A stretch of DNA of 64,000 nucleotides from Diacronema lutheri (Eukaryota > Haptophyta > Pavlovophyceae > Pavlovales > Pavlovaceae), in NCBI GenBank assembly GCA_019448385.1, contig JAGTXO010000002.1:372001-436000 (forward strand), given 5' to 3'. Positions within the stretch are counted from its first letter, which is position 1. The number at the start of each line of letters is the position of its first letter. Positions 50,867 to 60,642 of the stretch are shown here, one piece after another. The translations under genes and the position numbers were made by a program. The notes under the pieces were generated by a model, which was not told the DNA's origin, ran no database searches, and saw only the letters and a list, made by a program, of their open reading frames with translations.

Positions 50867-50903
50867 TGCAAGGCAGCCCGCCGGCTGAGGAGGGAGGAGG
50901 AGG

Positions 50904-53484
50904 ATGAGTGGCGTGCGGTTTAGGCAAATATGCGCCGCCGAGGTGCTCGCGCCGCGTGGCGTGCCGGAGGGTGACGAGCAGGCCGCGGCGCCAACAGCGC
51001 CCTTGCCCTCGGGCCACTCGAGCGGCCCGCACGTGCCCCGGACGACGTTTGCACCGTCGCCCGCCGCGGACTGCAGGGACGGCAACACGTTCGCGCCGCT
51101 CGCAACCGTCTGCGGTGATTGGTCGCCCACGCCGCAGCCAATCGTGCACGCATCGGCGGCTGGGGTGGCAACGTCGGCGGCGACGTGTGCGGCGATTGTT
51201 TCGGCGGCGGCGGCGTCCGCCGCGACGCCTGCGGCGGCGGCGACGCCACCTGCGGCGGCAGGATGGCGGCGTCGATGCTGGCGCTGGCGAGGCCCCTGCG
51301 CGCGGGGGCGCCGACGCGCGCGACGGCGTCGCGCTTGCTGCGCTGGCTCCGCGCGCCACGCGCTGCGCTCGGTGCGATGGCGCACGCCGTGGCCGTGTTG
51401 GCGCGCGGCGTGGCCGCGGCCGTCGCTGGCGTGCGCGCTGCCGCGCGCGCTGCCGCGCGCGCCAGCGCGCCGTGGGACACGCGCGCTGCCGAGCGCCCTG
51501 CGCGCGCCGCACGGCTGCGCCGCGCGCTCGCGGCCCGCCGTCACGCGACGTCGACGGAGGCCTGCGGCCCTCACCGTCTTGAACGCGCACACGCTTTCGT
51601 CTGCGGCCGGCGGCTCGCACCTCCGCGCCGCGCGGGCGCGCGCCCACCGCCCGCACACGCCGCACGTGCCGCACGGATTTTCCGCGCGCGCGCGCTGCGC
51701 AGCCCAACAGCGACGCGCCGGCGTGCGCGCTGCGGCACTCGGCGCCCGTCGGTGCGCCGCCGCGCGCGCGTGGCCTCTGCGCGGCACGCGCGCGGCGCGT
51801 GCTCGACGCCGCCGGCCGCGTGGCGCGGAGCGCGCGCCTCGGCGCGCGCATCACGCGCCAGCGCACGCCGGGCCCGTCATCGGAGCCCTGCACGGCCGAG
51901 AGCGGCGACGGCGCGGGCGCCGGCTGCGGCGGCACGGCGGCGCCTGGCACGGCGACGATGCGCGCAACCGGCGCGCGCGCGGTGCGCGCTGCAGCGGCGG
52001 CGGTCGGTGGCGCCTCGCGTCTCGCGCGCCGCGCGGTGGCGAGCGCCGCCGGCGCTGCCGCCTTCATCGCCGCCGCCGCCGCCGCCACCTCCGCCGCCAT
52101 TGCCATCGGCGCGGCCGTCACGTCGCCGGCGTTCGCCGCGGCACGCGGCATGGTGGCCGCATGCGTCGCTGCCTGCGCCCGCCCCACCGCCGCGCAGGCG
52201 GCCGCGTCGCGCGCGCTCGGCGCGCTCTTCGTGCTCGTCGACGCGGCCGACGCGGCGGGCGACAGCGACGCCGCGCTCGGCGCGCTCGCGGCCGCGGTCG
52301 ACGCGACAGAGCTGCGCCCGCCGCCGGCCTTTTGGCGCGCGGGCCGCGCCGCGGCGTACGCACCGCGTCCGCCGCCCCTCAACTCGGCGCGGCCGCGCTA
52401 CAACCGGCGCGCGCGCGCACCGAGCCCTCCCGTCGCGGCCGCGCGGCGCAATCTCGCCCGCGCGGTGCGCGCGCTCGCGCGCGCAGCGCGCGCTGAGCGC
52501 GAGCGCGCGCCGGCGCCGCGGTGCACGCACGGCGGCGTGCTCCACGCGCTGCGCGCGTCGCTCCCTGCGCACGCGCGCGCCGCGCTCGGCACGGACGCGG
52601 AGCTGCGCGCGGACATCGCCGCGTTTGCGCGCGCGCGCCGCGAGCTGCACAGCCTCACCGACGCCGAGGTAGCGGCGCTCGCGCGCCCGGACGGGCCGCC
52701 GCTGCCCGTACGGCTCGCGTGCTCGGCGGTCGCGCGCACGCGCGGCATGGCCGTACTGCTCGACGTCGTGCCGCGCGGCGGCGGCGCGCCCGAGCGGCTT
52801 GTGTGCCGCGCGCGTCGTCGCAGCGCCGCCACGCGCACGCCACGGCCAACAGCTGCCGTGATTGCGCGCGCGCCTTGCAGGGCGGCGCGCGTTGGCCACA
52901 CTTGGCCGGCGCGCGCGTGTGCGGGCGGGCCCATCGGCGCCGCGCGCCTCCGCCCGCGCCGTCGCCGCTCCGGGCGCGGGGCGCGGCTCGACATGCACGC
53001 CCGAGCGGCCGGTCGCACCGGTGCCATGTTATGTCGTGGCCTGCGCCGCCGCCGCGGCCATCGGCGCGTGCGTCGCGCGCGCGCGGCTTGCGCTTGCACG
53101 GCTGGCGCGCGCATTGCCCCACCCTTCGCTAGTCGCTGCTTTCGCCGCCTCTGCGCCTGCCACCGACGGTGTTTTCCCCGCCGCACTAGCCGCCCGGCGT
53201 CCAGGTGGGGGGAGGGGTCCGCCACCCTGGCGCTGCACGCGTGGGCGGGCGACGCGCTGCGCGCCGGCTGGCCGCCGCCGCCGCGCGCGCCGGCATCCCG
53301 CAGGCAGAGGTGGACTGCATCGCGGGCGGCGACATGCTCGCCTCCACTGTGGGCGCATGCTGCGACGTCCTGCTGCGCGTGCACGGGCAGGCCGGCGAAG
53401 GGCGCGTCTGCCACGTGCCACTTGCCGCTCAGCCCGCGGTGTTCCAGGACGGCGCCGAGCGCGCCGCGCTGCTGTACCGCCTGA
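50904..53484 (+). CDS. Possible multi-exon Ala/Arg-rich gene of unknown function (frames unresolved)
   Basis: Several consecutive plus-strand frames look more protein-like than their shadows. These are 50904 on (MSGVRFRQICAAEVLAPRGV...ADCRDGNTFAPLATVCGDW), 51799-52810 (hydrophobic AAAFIAAAAAATSAAIAIGA, then ALGALFVLVDAADAAGDSDA, then LGTDAELRADIAAFARARRE with LHSLTDAEVAALARPDG and GMAVLLDVVPRGGGAPERLV) and 53255 on in another frame (GIPQAEVDCIAGGDMLASTV, then GACCDVLLRVHGQAGEGRVC). They could be exons of one gene or a decaying gene. No domain was recognised. The splice sites I could propose were not consistent enough to state. Confidence 0.3.
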
Positions 53485-53696
53485 GAAGCGAGGCGGTCCC
53501 GCCGGGAGGGCAAGGTCGAGGACTGCACCACCGCGCTGCACTTCGCTCAGGTGCCGCTCGGGAGGCAGTGCGGCGGTGCAGTGCGTGTGCACTTCGCTCA
53601 GGTCCCACAGTGCCGCACCCGTGTCGACCCTCTCGAGCGGCAAGTGGCACGTGGCACGGTGTTCCAGGACGGCAAGTGGCAAGTGGCACAATGCAG

Positions 53697-53940
53697 CATG
53701 AGATCTGCTGGCTCCACGCCGAGATGTCGTCGCTCGTTGCGAGTTCGCCCGAGGTTTACGCGAACGACAGCGAGGCCACCGACTACAAGGACCACGGCGT
53801 GTGCGTCGAGATCGATGTCTTCAACCGCGACGGGGTCGAGGGCGCGCCCGTGCCCGCGACCGCGCCCACGAAGGCAGAGCCGAGCATCGAGTCCAAGTGC
53901 ACCGCGCCCGCACAGGCAGAGCCGGGCAGCGAGTCCGAAG

Positions 53941-53973
<33 letters not shown>

Positions 53974-54269
53974 GGCAGAGCCGCGCACCGAGCCCGAGTG
54001 AGCCAACGTGCCGCCGAACTCGCCCAAGCTCTCGTCGGTCGACAGCCAGGCCACCGAGTACAAGACCTCCTACGCGAACTCACGTGCTCGCCACCTGCAA
54101 CGCCTCGAGTTCACGCACGCGTACAGGCGAACGGAACGCGCGGTACGAGCTCAGCGAACGGCGCGCGCGGGTGAACAGGCGAACGGAACGCGCGGTACGA
54201 GCTCAGCGAACGGAACGCGCGGTACGAGCTCAGAAAACGGGGCGCGCACTCGACGTTCTGACGATATGA
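53697..54269 (+). CDS. Doubtful ORF containing tandem repeats
   Basis: The frame MQHEICWLHAEMSSLVASSP...TDYKDHGVCVEIDVFNRDGV continues into Pro/Arg repeats and an ERAVRAQRT repeat encoded by the 27-bp tandem. The first 60 residues look protein-like. A diverged second copy of the SEATDYKD stretch (DSQATEYKTSYANS) lies at about 54044-54080 in another frame, so the region contains an internal duplication. It could be part of the preceding uncertain gene. Function unknown. Confidence 0.22.
54127..54240. repeat. 27-bp tandem repeat, three full copies plus partial units
   Basis: GCGAACGGAACGCGCGGTAC followed by GAGCTCA occurs at 54127, 54179 and 54206, with degenerate units between and after. The unit length is divisible by three. 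Confidence 0.85.
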
Positions 54270-54288
54270 CAACGCGACACTTTGATCG

Positions 54289-54369
54289 CCCCTTACGGAA
54301 TGACAAACTGTCGTTCTGATCAAGCGGCAAATCCCGTAACCCCTTACGAAATTTCAAAATGACGTTCGA
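54289..54369. repeat. Pair of about 30-bp direct repeats, 51 bp apart, in AT-richer DNA
   Basis: CCCCTTACGGAATGACAAAC... (54289-54318) and CCCCTTACGAAATTTCAAAA... (54340-54369) share most positions, both ending in CGTTC. They may be remains of a transposon end or satellite unit. No gene is seen between 54270 and 54690. Confidence 0.5.
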
Positions 54370-54689
54370 GTCTTGCAGGCCGGGGTCGTCAAGTCTTAGC
54401 GCGCCAAGGTTCCGGCCACCGGCGCATCGAGGCGCTGGCTGCGCAACACGGCGGTGCGCAACACCCGCAGCTCGGCCAACGGCAAGTAGCGCGCCGGCGC
54501 AGCGCACGGTATGCCGCGGCGAGCTCAGTCGCGAAGAGTGTCCGACTGGCCGCGCCCTCCACGAGGTGCACGCGCACTCGGCGCGGTCCGGTCAGTCAGA
54601 GGGCCTCAGCTTGCGCGATGCCAGTTGCGATCCCCCCCGGAATCCGCCATTCGTATTCTACTGGGCGTCAATCACTCAAGCCCTTCCGG

Positions 54690-54962
54690 TCGCCCGCATT
54701 CCGGGGTCGGACCCTCCATCGGCCCGGCTCGGGCCCTCCGTCCGCCGCGCCCGCTCGACCCCGAATTCTACTCAAAATCGGCCGGTCAGGAGGGGGGTCT
54801 CGGTCCTAGGCTCGTCCTGGACCTCGCTCCGACCCCCCGGGCGCTCATTGGCTGGCCTTGATTGCTTGATTTTACGACCCGGGTCGTACTCTCAGCCCCC
54901 TACTGGCCGGACCGGCCCGGACCGCGCCGATCCTGCTGACCCGCCTGTAAGCGTCGTTAGTT
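54690..54962. repeat. Dispersed repeat, related to 1370-1505 (inverted) and 34422-34453 (inverted)
   Basis: The block 54700-54780 is the reverse complement of 1440-1505, and 54880-54900 of 1380-1398. The block 54931-54962 is a perfect 32-bp reverse complement of 34422-34453. This copy therefore links two fragments seen separately elsewhere, suggesting a single repeat family of at least 270 bp with one end at TTAGTT near 54962. It ends just before the sulfotransferase-like gene. Confidence 0.6.
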
Positions 54963-54998
54963 TCAAGATGGCGCGCACTATTTTGAGGAGGTTTAAGG

Positions 54999-55840
54999 AT
55001 GGCGCGCGCGAACCTCGCGATCGCCGTGGCGCTGATGCCACGCGTTGGTCTCGCCACGCCGCGATTCGCGTGGTTCCATCCCGAGAAGACGGGCACGTCG
55101 TTCGGCAATTCGCTTGTCCACATCGCCAACCCGCAGCTCCCGGCAAACGTCAGCATCCTGTCGTTATGCGGGCATCCCGGGCAGCGTTCGTGCCGCCGCG
55201 GTGCGACCGACAGGTTTGCCAAGGACCGCTACACCTACGCGCGCTGGTTCCCTGGCGTCTTTTGGAATACTCGAGGGTTTGCAAGAGCCTAAAAGCAGAG
55301 CAAGGCGTCAACGCGACGTGCATGACGCTCACACCGTACGCGCGCTTCATCGAGGGGCAGGTCGCCACATTCCTCGCGTGCAAACGTGGGCCCGACCAAG
55401 CAACAGGCCCGCGCACCCAGCGGACCAATCTGTTCTGGTGCGGGCAGCCGCACGCAGATGTTCTGAACGTTGCGCGCCAACGGCTGGCAAGTTTCTCCTT
55501 TGTCGGGCTGACCGACGAGTTTGACGTTTCGGTCTGCCTCCTCCACGTCATGCACCGCGCCGCGCCGTGCCGGCCGGTCGAGCTCATGAACGAGCGCCCC
55601 ACCAACTACGCGGGCCTGCGGGGAGAGGCATTTCACTCCGCCGACGAGCTCGCGCAGGCGCTTCGGAAGGAGTACGTCGACCCTCTCGATACACCACTCT
55701 ACGACACGGCGGTGCGCCGCTTTGAGGCCGACATCCGCAAGCACAACGTGACGCAGAGCGCGTGCGCACAGCTTCGATGCGCGACCGCGGCGACCGCGCG
55801 CTACTTTGACTCCCGTGAGCGCGCTTTGTCAGGCAAGTAG
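54999..55840 (+). CDS. Sulfotransferase-like protein with a reading-frame change
   Basis: The start (MARANLAIAVALMPRVGLAT) is a likely signal or anchor. It is followed by PRFAWFHPEKTGTSFGNSLV, the PAPS-binding loop pattern of Golgi-type sulfotransferases (H.PKTGGTS). Near the C-terminus, SFVGLTDEFDVSVCLLHVMH corresponds to the family's FVGLTE.F..SL.LL motif. The first part is in one frame (54999 to about 55290) and the second in another (about 55275-55840). No credible intron separates them, so a frameshift, a sequencing error or decay is likely. The second part contains TLTPYARFIEGQVATFLACK. The identification as a PAPS-dependent sulfotransferase is by motif only, and substrate and activity are unknown. 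The gene is followed directly by the duplicated retroelement segment. Confidence 0.5.
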
Positions 55841-56019
55841 GGGCAGTGGCACACGGGTTGAGATTGGGCCAAGCATGCGAGGTCCGTGGCTCCGAAGTGA
55901 ACCTCCCGGATTGAACAGCTGCGAGGAGGTGGGGGACGCTGGCGACAGCCAGGTAACGAACGACGGCCGCCACACCGAGCTGCTGCAGCGCGAGGTGGCT
56001 AGATCGCCTTTGTCACCGC

Positions 56020-57000
56020 GCGTCGGAGCCCACGAAAGAATGCCCACCGGCCGAGCATCCTCGGGCTCGCAAACAGCCGGCGCGCGCTTGCGCAGCGTAA
56101 GCAGCCGCACATCCTCGTCGTCGCGGCGCGCCGGTGGCGAAGCGCGTCGCGAGGTACTCGTAGCGCCACGCCGACGCGCCGGCAGCCTTGTCGGTGTCGA
56201 GGCGGCGGAAAGCGGCCTCGATGTCCGCAGGCAAAAACTCGCAGGTGAGGGGCGTCATCCATGTCGTCGAGGACAGCGTCGACACTCTCGACGCGCACCG
56301 GATGCTTGGCCACCATCTGCGCGAGCTCCTCGAGGCGGGTGATGTCGGCGGTGCCATGGCAGCCGAGCAAACCGAAGCTCATCCGAGATCTTGCCCTGTG
56401 AGATGAGTGCGAGCGCCCTCCTGAGTGCGCGGTACGTGGCCCCGTCGCGCGCGGGCCAGCGCCGCACCGCGTGTGTCGCGCAGTCACGCCCCCAGCCCGC
56501 AATCAGCTCCTCCGAGAGATTGAAGTGCCGCGCGAGCGCAGCTCCCATGCTGCGGGAAGCCGAGCGGCGCGTGCGGCGCAGGATTAGCGCTGGGAGCACG
56601 AGCAGCATCTTCTGCGCGCGTTCCGTCGCCGGCTGGCGCACCCCCCGACGCGCCGACACCCTCGAGGGTCTCCGCGTCGCGAAGGGCGTGGAGCAGCTCA
56701 ACGAGGGCCGTCGCGAAGCGCTCCGCAAAGCCGCGCGGCACGTCGAGGATCGTCGGCACCGCCGTCCCATGGACACCACCGACCGCCATGGCCGTGGGGT
56801 TGTCGACCGTCGCGTAGCTCCCGTCCGCCGGCACCCAGGACGAGCTGGGCGCCGGGCACAGCACGGTCGGCCGAAGCGACATCCGGCCGCGCGCCCGCGC
56901 CCGCGCGTTGACGCCGGCCGCGCGCGCCGGAGCTGTCGGCTGCATCGCCCTCATCGTCCCGGGCGCCGGCGGACGACGAGGGCAACACAGCCGACGGCTC
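56020..57000 (-). mobile_element. Reverse-transcriptase retroelement remnant, LINE-like, copy B (broken)
   Basis: Minus-strand pieces SLRPTVLCPAPSSSWVPADG, VPRGFAERFATALVELLHAL, HFNLSEELIAGWGRDCATHA, ALRRALALISQGKISDELRF and PADIEAAFRRLDTDKAAGAS are parallel to copy A. The order matches the N-terminal region of non-LTR-type reverse transcriptases seen in many protists, but the catalytic core is absent. It has several breaks and is a fossil. Its position immediately upstream of the GNAT-PARP-like gene means part of that gene's promoter lies in or beside old retroelement sequence. Confidence 0.55.
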
Positions 57001-57058
57001 CGGCGAGGGCGGCTGTCGCGCCGACGACGGGCGGGGCACCCGCTGAGCGCTGCGGGGG

Positions 57059-57072
57059 CGGATATTAAAAGG
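57059..57072 (+). promoter_or_regulatory. TATA-like element upstream of the GNAT-PARP-like gene
   Basis: GGATATTAAAAGG lies 32-45 bp before the ATG at 57104 in otherwise GC-rich DNA. Copy A, which is dead, has a diverged CTATGAAAAGAAGG at the same place. Spacing to the ATG would allow only a very short 5' UTR, so this is tentative. Confidence 0.3.
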
Positions 57073-57103
57073 ACGCGCTGCCAAAGCGCAAGCGCGCAGC
57101 ACG

Positions 57104-59316
57104 ATGGAGCACGCGGAGCCCTTGCAGCCGTTTAGCGTGGTGCGCAACGGCGAGCCGCTGCTGCTCACGCCGGTGCTCGCCACGAGCTCAGGATCCGACG
57201 ACGAGCTACGCGAAGCGGCGATCTCATTGTTCCATCACGTCCTGCCAGGTGTCGCGCGCAAGTTCATGCGAAAGCTGTTTGCCAGCGAGCACGCGCGCAC
57301 CATCCTGCTGATGCGATCGGTTGAGGGTGCGCGCCTCCCTCGCGCGCGACCTCGCCCGCCTTGCACGCGCGCACCGCTCACGTGCGCTCGATTGCTGCGC
57401 TTGCGCGTGGTGGTGGCGGCGGAGCGCAGACGTGCTCGCCGAGCGGCTGCGCCGCGCCGCGCCGGACGAGGTAGCAGCGCCGCCCGCCGCGGCCGGCGAC
57501 GACGGGGTAGGGAGCGAGGACACCTCGTCGTTCAGCGGCCCGTCTGACGATGACGCGCCAGCCGGCGCGAGCGATGTTGAGCACGCGGGCAGCGGCGCTG
57601 GGATGCCGGGCTCCAACTCGGACGGCTCGTCGGCCGTCGATGACGAGAGCTTGGCCGACGAGCTCGGCGGCTGTTCGCCAGCCGGCGCGCCCGCTGTGGC
57701 GTGCGCCGTGCGCACCAAGCACCGCGTCGTCGGCGCTGCGAGCTTTGAGCTCGTCGAGGAGGCGCAGTGCCCGCGCGACGTGCATCGTGTGCTGCAGGTG
57801 ACTCTGCTCGGCGTTCGGACCAAGTTCCAGGCGCTCGGGCTCGGTGCGCAGCTGCTGCGCCGCGTGCTCAGCCCGCGTCTCTCCGGCGCGTACGACGCGA
57901 CCATTACGTTCGCCGACCATGACGCGGTCAGGTTCTTCCGCAAGTTTGGCTTCAGCGACGATGCAATCCTTACGTCGCGCTTCCGTGCTGTCGTGGACGC
58001 GTGGGACCAGTCGACGCTCATGGTCAGGCATAACGTGTGCGCGCCGCCGCGAGGCGTGGCGGGCGGCGGCGCGACGGACGCGCTGCTCTACCCGCCCGCC
58101 GCGATTGCCGAGCCGCGCTACCTCGCAGGCGACGACCTGCGTGCGCGGATCGACGGATGGCGCGAGGCGCGCGTGCTCGGCTACTCGCAGGAGCTCTCAA
58201 TGCTTGAGATGACGCACGCCGAGCTGTGCATGCTGCGCCAGCGCGTGGTGCGGCAGGACGATTACGTGCGTTTCCTCAAGGCGGAGGTCGTGCAGCTCCA
58301 CCAGCAACGCGGCGCCCTCGCCGATGAGGTGGCGCGCCTCACCGCCCTGCTGCAGCAGCAGCAGCCGCACGTGGACGCGCTGCAGCAGCAACAGTCGCAG
58401 CCGCCACGTCAGCTGACGCTACCGCGCACGCCACCGCGCGTGCCGGTCGAGGCGCCGGCGGGCGGCAGCCGCACCGGCGCGAGCGCAGCTGCGACGCGCG
58501 ATCTGCAGGGCGGACAACGTGAGGTAATGAGGGTCTCGCCGCTCTCGTCCCTGCTCGAGCCGATGGATGCGCACTCGCACGAATGCGCGAGGCTCGCCGA
58601 GGCCTTTGCCGCCTCGCTCCGGCCCGCTGATCACGCCTGCGGCGCGCTCCGCTTGCGACGCGTCTGGCAGCTCGCATCTGCGGAGGCGCGTGCGGCACGG
58701 AGCCGCGACTTTGACGCCGCGGCTCTGGCGTTGGCCAGTGTTGCGGGCGTGCGGGGGTCGGGCGAAAGAGAAGCTGCCACAGGCTGCTCCGAGCTCGAGC
58801 TCTACCTGGGTGCGCCTGTCGAGGTCCTGCAGCACGTAAGCGCTCACCTCGCGCCTCCGCCTCGCGCGACGAGCGCCACGCGCGCCCGCGCACCTCAGCG
58901 CGCCTCCCGCGCACGCGCGCGCCGCGCAGGTGCTCGTGAACGGTTTTGACCTTGAGCTGTGGCCGCCGCGCAACGAGGCGCTTCGCCAGCTCGAAGTGTT
59001 CGGCGAGGGCATGTATCTCACGCGATCCGCTAGCCAGGCGCACCGTTTCTGCGCCGGCTGCGGCTTTGTGTTGCTTGTGCGCGCGCGCTTGGGCAACTGC
59101 CACGCGGTCGGTGTGCCCGATAGGGCGCGCTCGCGTCCGGACGGCGAGAGCGGCGTACTTGTCGTGCCAGGCCGGCAGCTGCCCGGCGATACGCCAGGCG
59201 CGTTCGCTGAGGAGTTTGTCATCTTCAAAAAGCGCATCCCGCCGCTGATGCCGCTCTGCCTGCTTGAGGTCGACGAGGCCCACGATGCGGTGCCGGCGTC
59301 ACATCCCGGTCGCTGA
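57104..59316 (+). CDS. GNAT acetyltransferase-PARP-like fusion protein
   Basis: Three exons, 57104-57326, 57430-58835 and 58930-59316 (donors GTGCGC and GTAAGC), give about 671 residues. An acidic/Ser-rich N-terminal part is followed by a GNAT-like acetyltransferase fold at about 175-285: TLLGVRTKFQALGLGAQLLR (the acetyl-CoA loop Q/R-x-x-G-x-G) and ITFADHDAVRFFRKFGFSDD. A coiled coil (about 345-390, MLRQRVVRQDDYVRFLKAEV, then a glutamine run) links to a C-terminal PARP-like ADP-ribosyltransferase fold: LELYLGAPVEVLQHV|LVNG, FGEGMYLTRSASQAH, ARLGNCHAVG and EEFVIFKKRIPP. The catalytic tyrosine (GMYLT) and glutamate (EEFVIF) positions are filled. The usual histidine of the HGT motif is leucine (LYLGA). 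It may therefore be a mono-ADP-ribosyltransferase or inactive. A dead copy of exon 1 is at 2621. Confidence 0.75.
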
Positions 59317-59328
59317 AGGCGCGCTTGC

Positions 59329-59392
59329 CTGCTCGACTGGCTCGTCAGCCAGCGGCAACATCCGCAGCGCGGCTGACGAGCCAGTCGAGCAG
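59329..59392. repeat. Perfect 22-bp inverted repeat with 20-bp loop at the convergent gene end
   Basis: Arms 59329-59350 and 59371-59392 (CTGCTCGACTGGCTCGTCAG plus CC, and its reverse complement) pair perfectly. The right arm is coding sequence for the last helix of ARL16 (LLDWLVSR); the left arm includes its TGA stop and lies in the 3' region between two convergent genes. In RNA it would be a very stable hairpin. Confidence 0.9.
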
Positions 59393-59923
59393 ATCTGTGA
59401 GGCCCTCAGCTGTGAGCGCGCTGCACCTGACGCACACGATGGGCCGGCCAGCGTGCTCTTCGAATGCGATAACGTCGTCCATCCGCATGATGCCCTCCAC
59501 ACTCGCCTCCGGTACCCGCACCGGCGAGTCGCATTTGTTCAGCACGATCGCGAACGGCTTGCGAGCGAGCCCGGGCGCTTTCAGCGCAGTGAGGAGCTCG
59601 ATCGTCGCGGACGCGAGCTTCGGCTCGGAAGAGCTGTCGACAATGAAGAGCGCAAGGTCGCTCTCCTCGTAGTAGCGAGGCCACACCGGGATCATCGATC
59701 CGCCCAGCTCGCGGCAGACAAAGTTGGCCTTTGCGTAGAGGATCTGCATGAGCTCGGTGCCGATCGACGGGATGGTTGCCGTGTCGATGTCCGCCGCCTT
59801 GCCGCGCTTGGCCATATTGGCGAGCTGGCGGAGCAGCAGTGTCTTCCCAACGCCCTCGCTCCCGATCACGAGCACCTTCACGGGCCGGCCGTTTCGTCTC
59901 GCACGGGAGCTGGAGGATCCCAT
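59345..59923 (-). CDS. ARL16: Arf-like small GTPase ARL16
   Basis: A 192-residue intronless GTPase. G1 is GSEGVGKT, switch I threonine is in TIPSIGTEL, and the G3 position is RELGGSMIPVWPRYYEESDL instead of DxxGQ. G4 is NKCD and the G5 region is RCSALTAEGLTDLLDWL. The RELGG...W..YY signature and the divergent G3 are characteristic of ARL16 (human RELGGCMGPIW), a GTPase linked to cilium function and Golgi-to-cilium traffic. The start at 59923 gives MGSSSSRARR, a good N-myristoylation sequence. Longer upstream frames lack an initiator with similar sense. It is divergent from TBCA with 60 bp between starts. Its 3' end forms half of the hairpin at 59329-59392. Confidence 0.88.
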   Translation of the reverse strand: MGSSSSRARRNGRPVKVLVIGSEGVGKTLLLRQLANMAKRGKAADIDTATIPSIGTELMQILYAKANFVCRELGGSMIPVWPRYYEESDLALFIVDSSSEPKLASATIELLTALKAPGLARKPFAIVLNKCDSPVRVPEASVEGIMRMDDVIAFEEHAGRPIVCVRCSALTAEGLTDLLDWLVSRAADVAAG

Positions 59924-59983
59924 TGCCCGACCCAAACCTTTGCACCCGCTGCGTGAAACCTCCGACCGGAGGGCAGCAAAATA

Positions 59984-60602
59984 ATGTCGTCGACACAGGA
60001 GCTCAAGCGATTGAAAGTCAAGACCGGGGTGGTGCAGAGGTGCGCACGCGCGCACGACCTCTACGGGGCGCGAGCTGGCCGTCACGGCCAATGTGAGCAA
60101 CCGCGGCATGCGTCTGCCTGCGGTCTCGCCCTGCGCACGTACGCAGGATCGTCAAGGACCTCAACGTCACCAAGGCGGAGATCGAGGCGCAGGTAGCCAA
60201 GGTGGAGAAGATGAAGGCCGAACAGGCCGACATCTACGACATTAAAAAGCAGGCGAGCGCTTTTCGGCCTGTGCGTCTCTTGCCACGCGCGTCAGCCTGC
60301 CCTCATCCACCACCTACACCGCGCGACGCATCGTGCGGTAGGAGGAGGTCCTCGCCGAGTGCACCTCCTCAAGGCCGCAAGACGAGGAGCGGTTGGCCAA
60401 GGCGTTGGACGATCTCACTAGGACGGTTGATGAGGTTCGCGACAGCCCAGAGTTTGACGACCTTAAGGTGCGGCAGCCCGGCTGCGTCGCGCTGCCACGC
60501 CGAGCTGCGGTTCTCACTGTGCGCGTCATCCGCCGCATGCGCGCCTCGACACAGGAGACGGAGGAGTTCAAGGGAGCTGCCGCTCTGGTGGGCGCCAAGT
60601 AG
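59984..60602 (+). CDS. TBCA: Tubulin-folding cofactor A
   Basis: Cofactor A is a small three-helix chaperone that holds newly folded beta-tubulin. Four exons, 59984-60039, 60147-60252, 60342-60467 and 60555-60602, give 111 residues (human 108): MSSTQELKRLKVKTGVVQR|I, VKDLNVTKAEIEAQVAKVEK, MKAEQADIYDIKKQ|EEVLAE and so on to ETEEFKGAAALVGAK. KTGVV-R and YDIKKQ are diagnostic. Intron 1 donor is GTGCGC and intron 3 donor is GTGCGG. Intron 2 appears to start GCGAGC right after KKQ (a GC-AG intron); using the next GT instead would insert six extra residues (ASAFRP) into the conserved helix. It converges with the TPR gene (40 bp between ends). Confidence 0.9.
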
Positions 60603-60642
60603 GCTACATGCATCGGCCTCGTGACACTCGTAGCGCGGAATC

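Larger units (their letters stand above)
56012..57384. repeat. Segmental duplication, copy B (partner 1568-2911)
   Basis: This is the source copy: it includes the retroelement remnant and runs into exon 1 and part of intron 1 of the intact GNAT-PARP-like gene. Relative to copy A it is about 30 bp longer through small indels. The 170 bp before it (55841-56011) hold no recognisable feature. Confidence 0.8.

Noticed and set aside
49848-52382. 844-residue minus-strand open frame
   Set aside because: Extremely Arg/Ala/Pro-rich with no recognisable domain; the plus-strand frames look more protein-like, though they too are uncertain.
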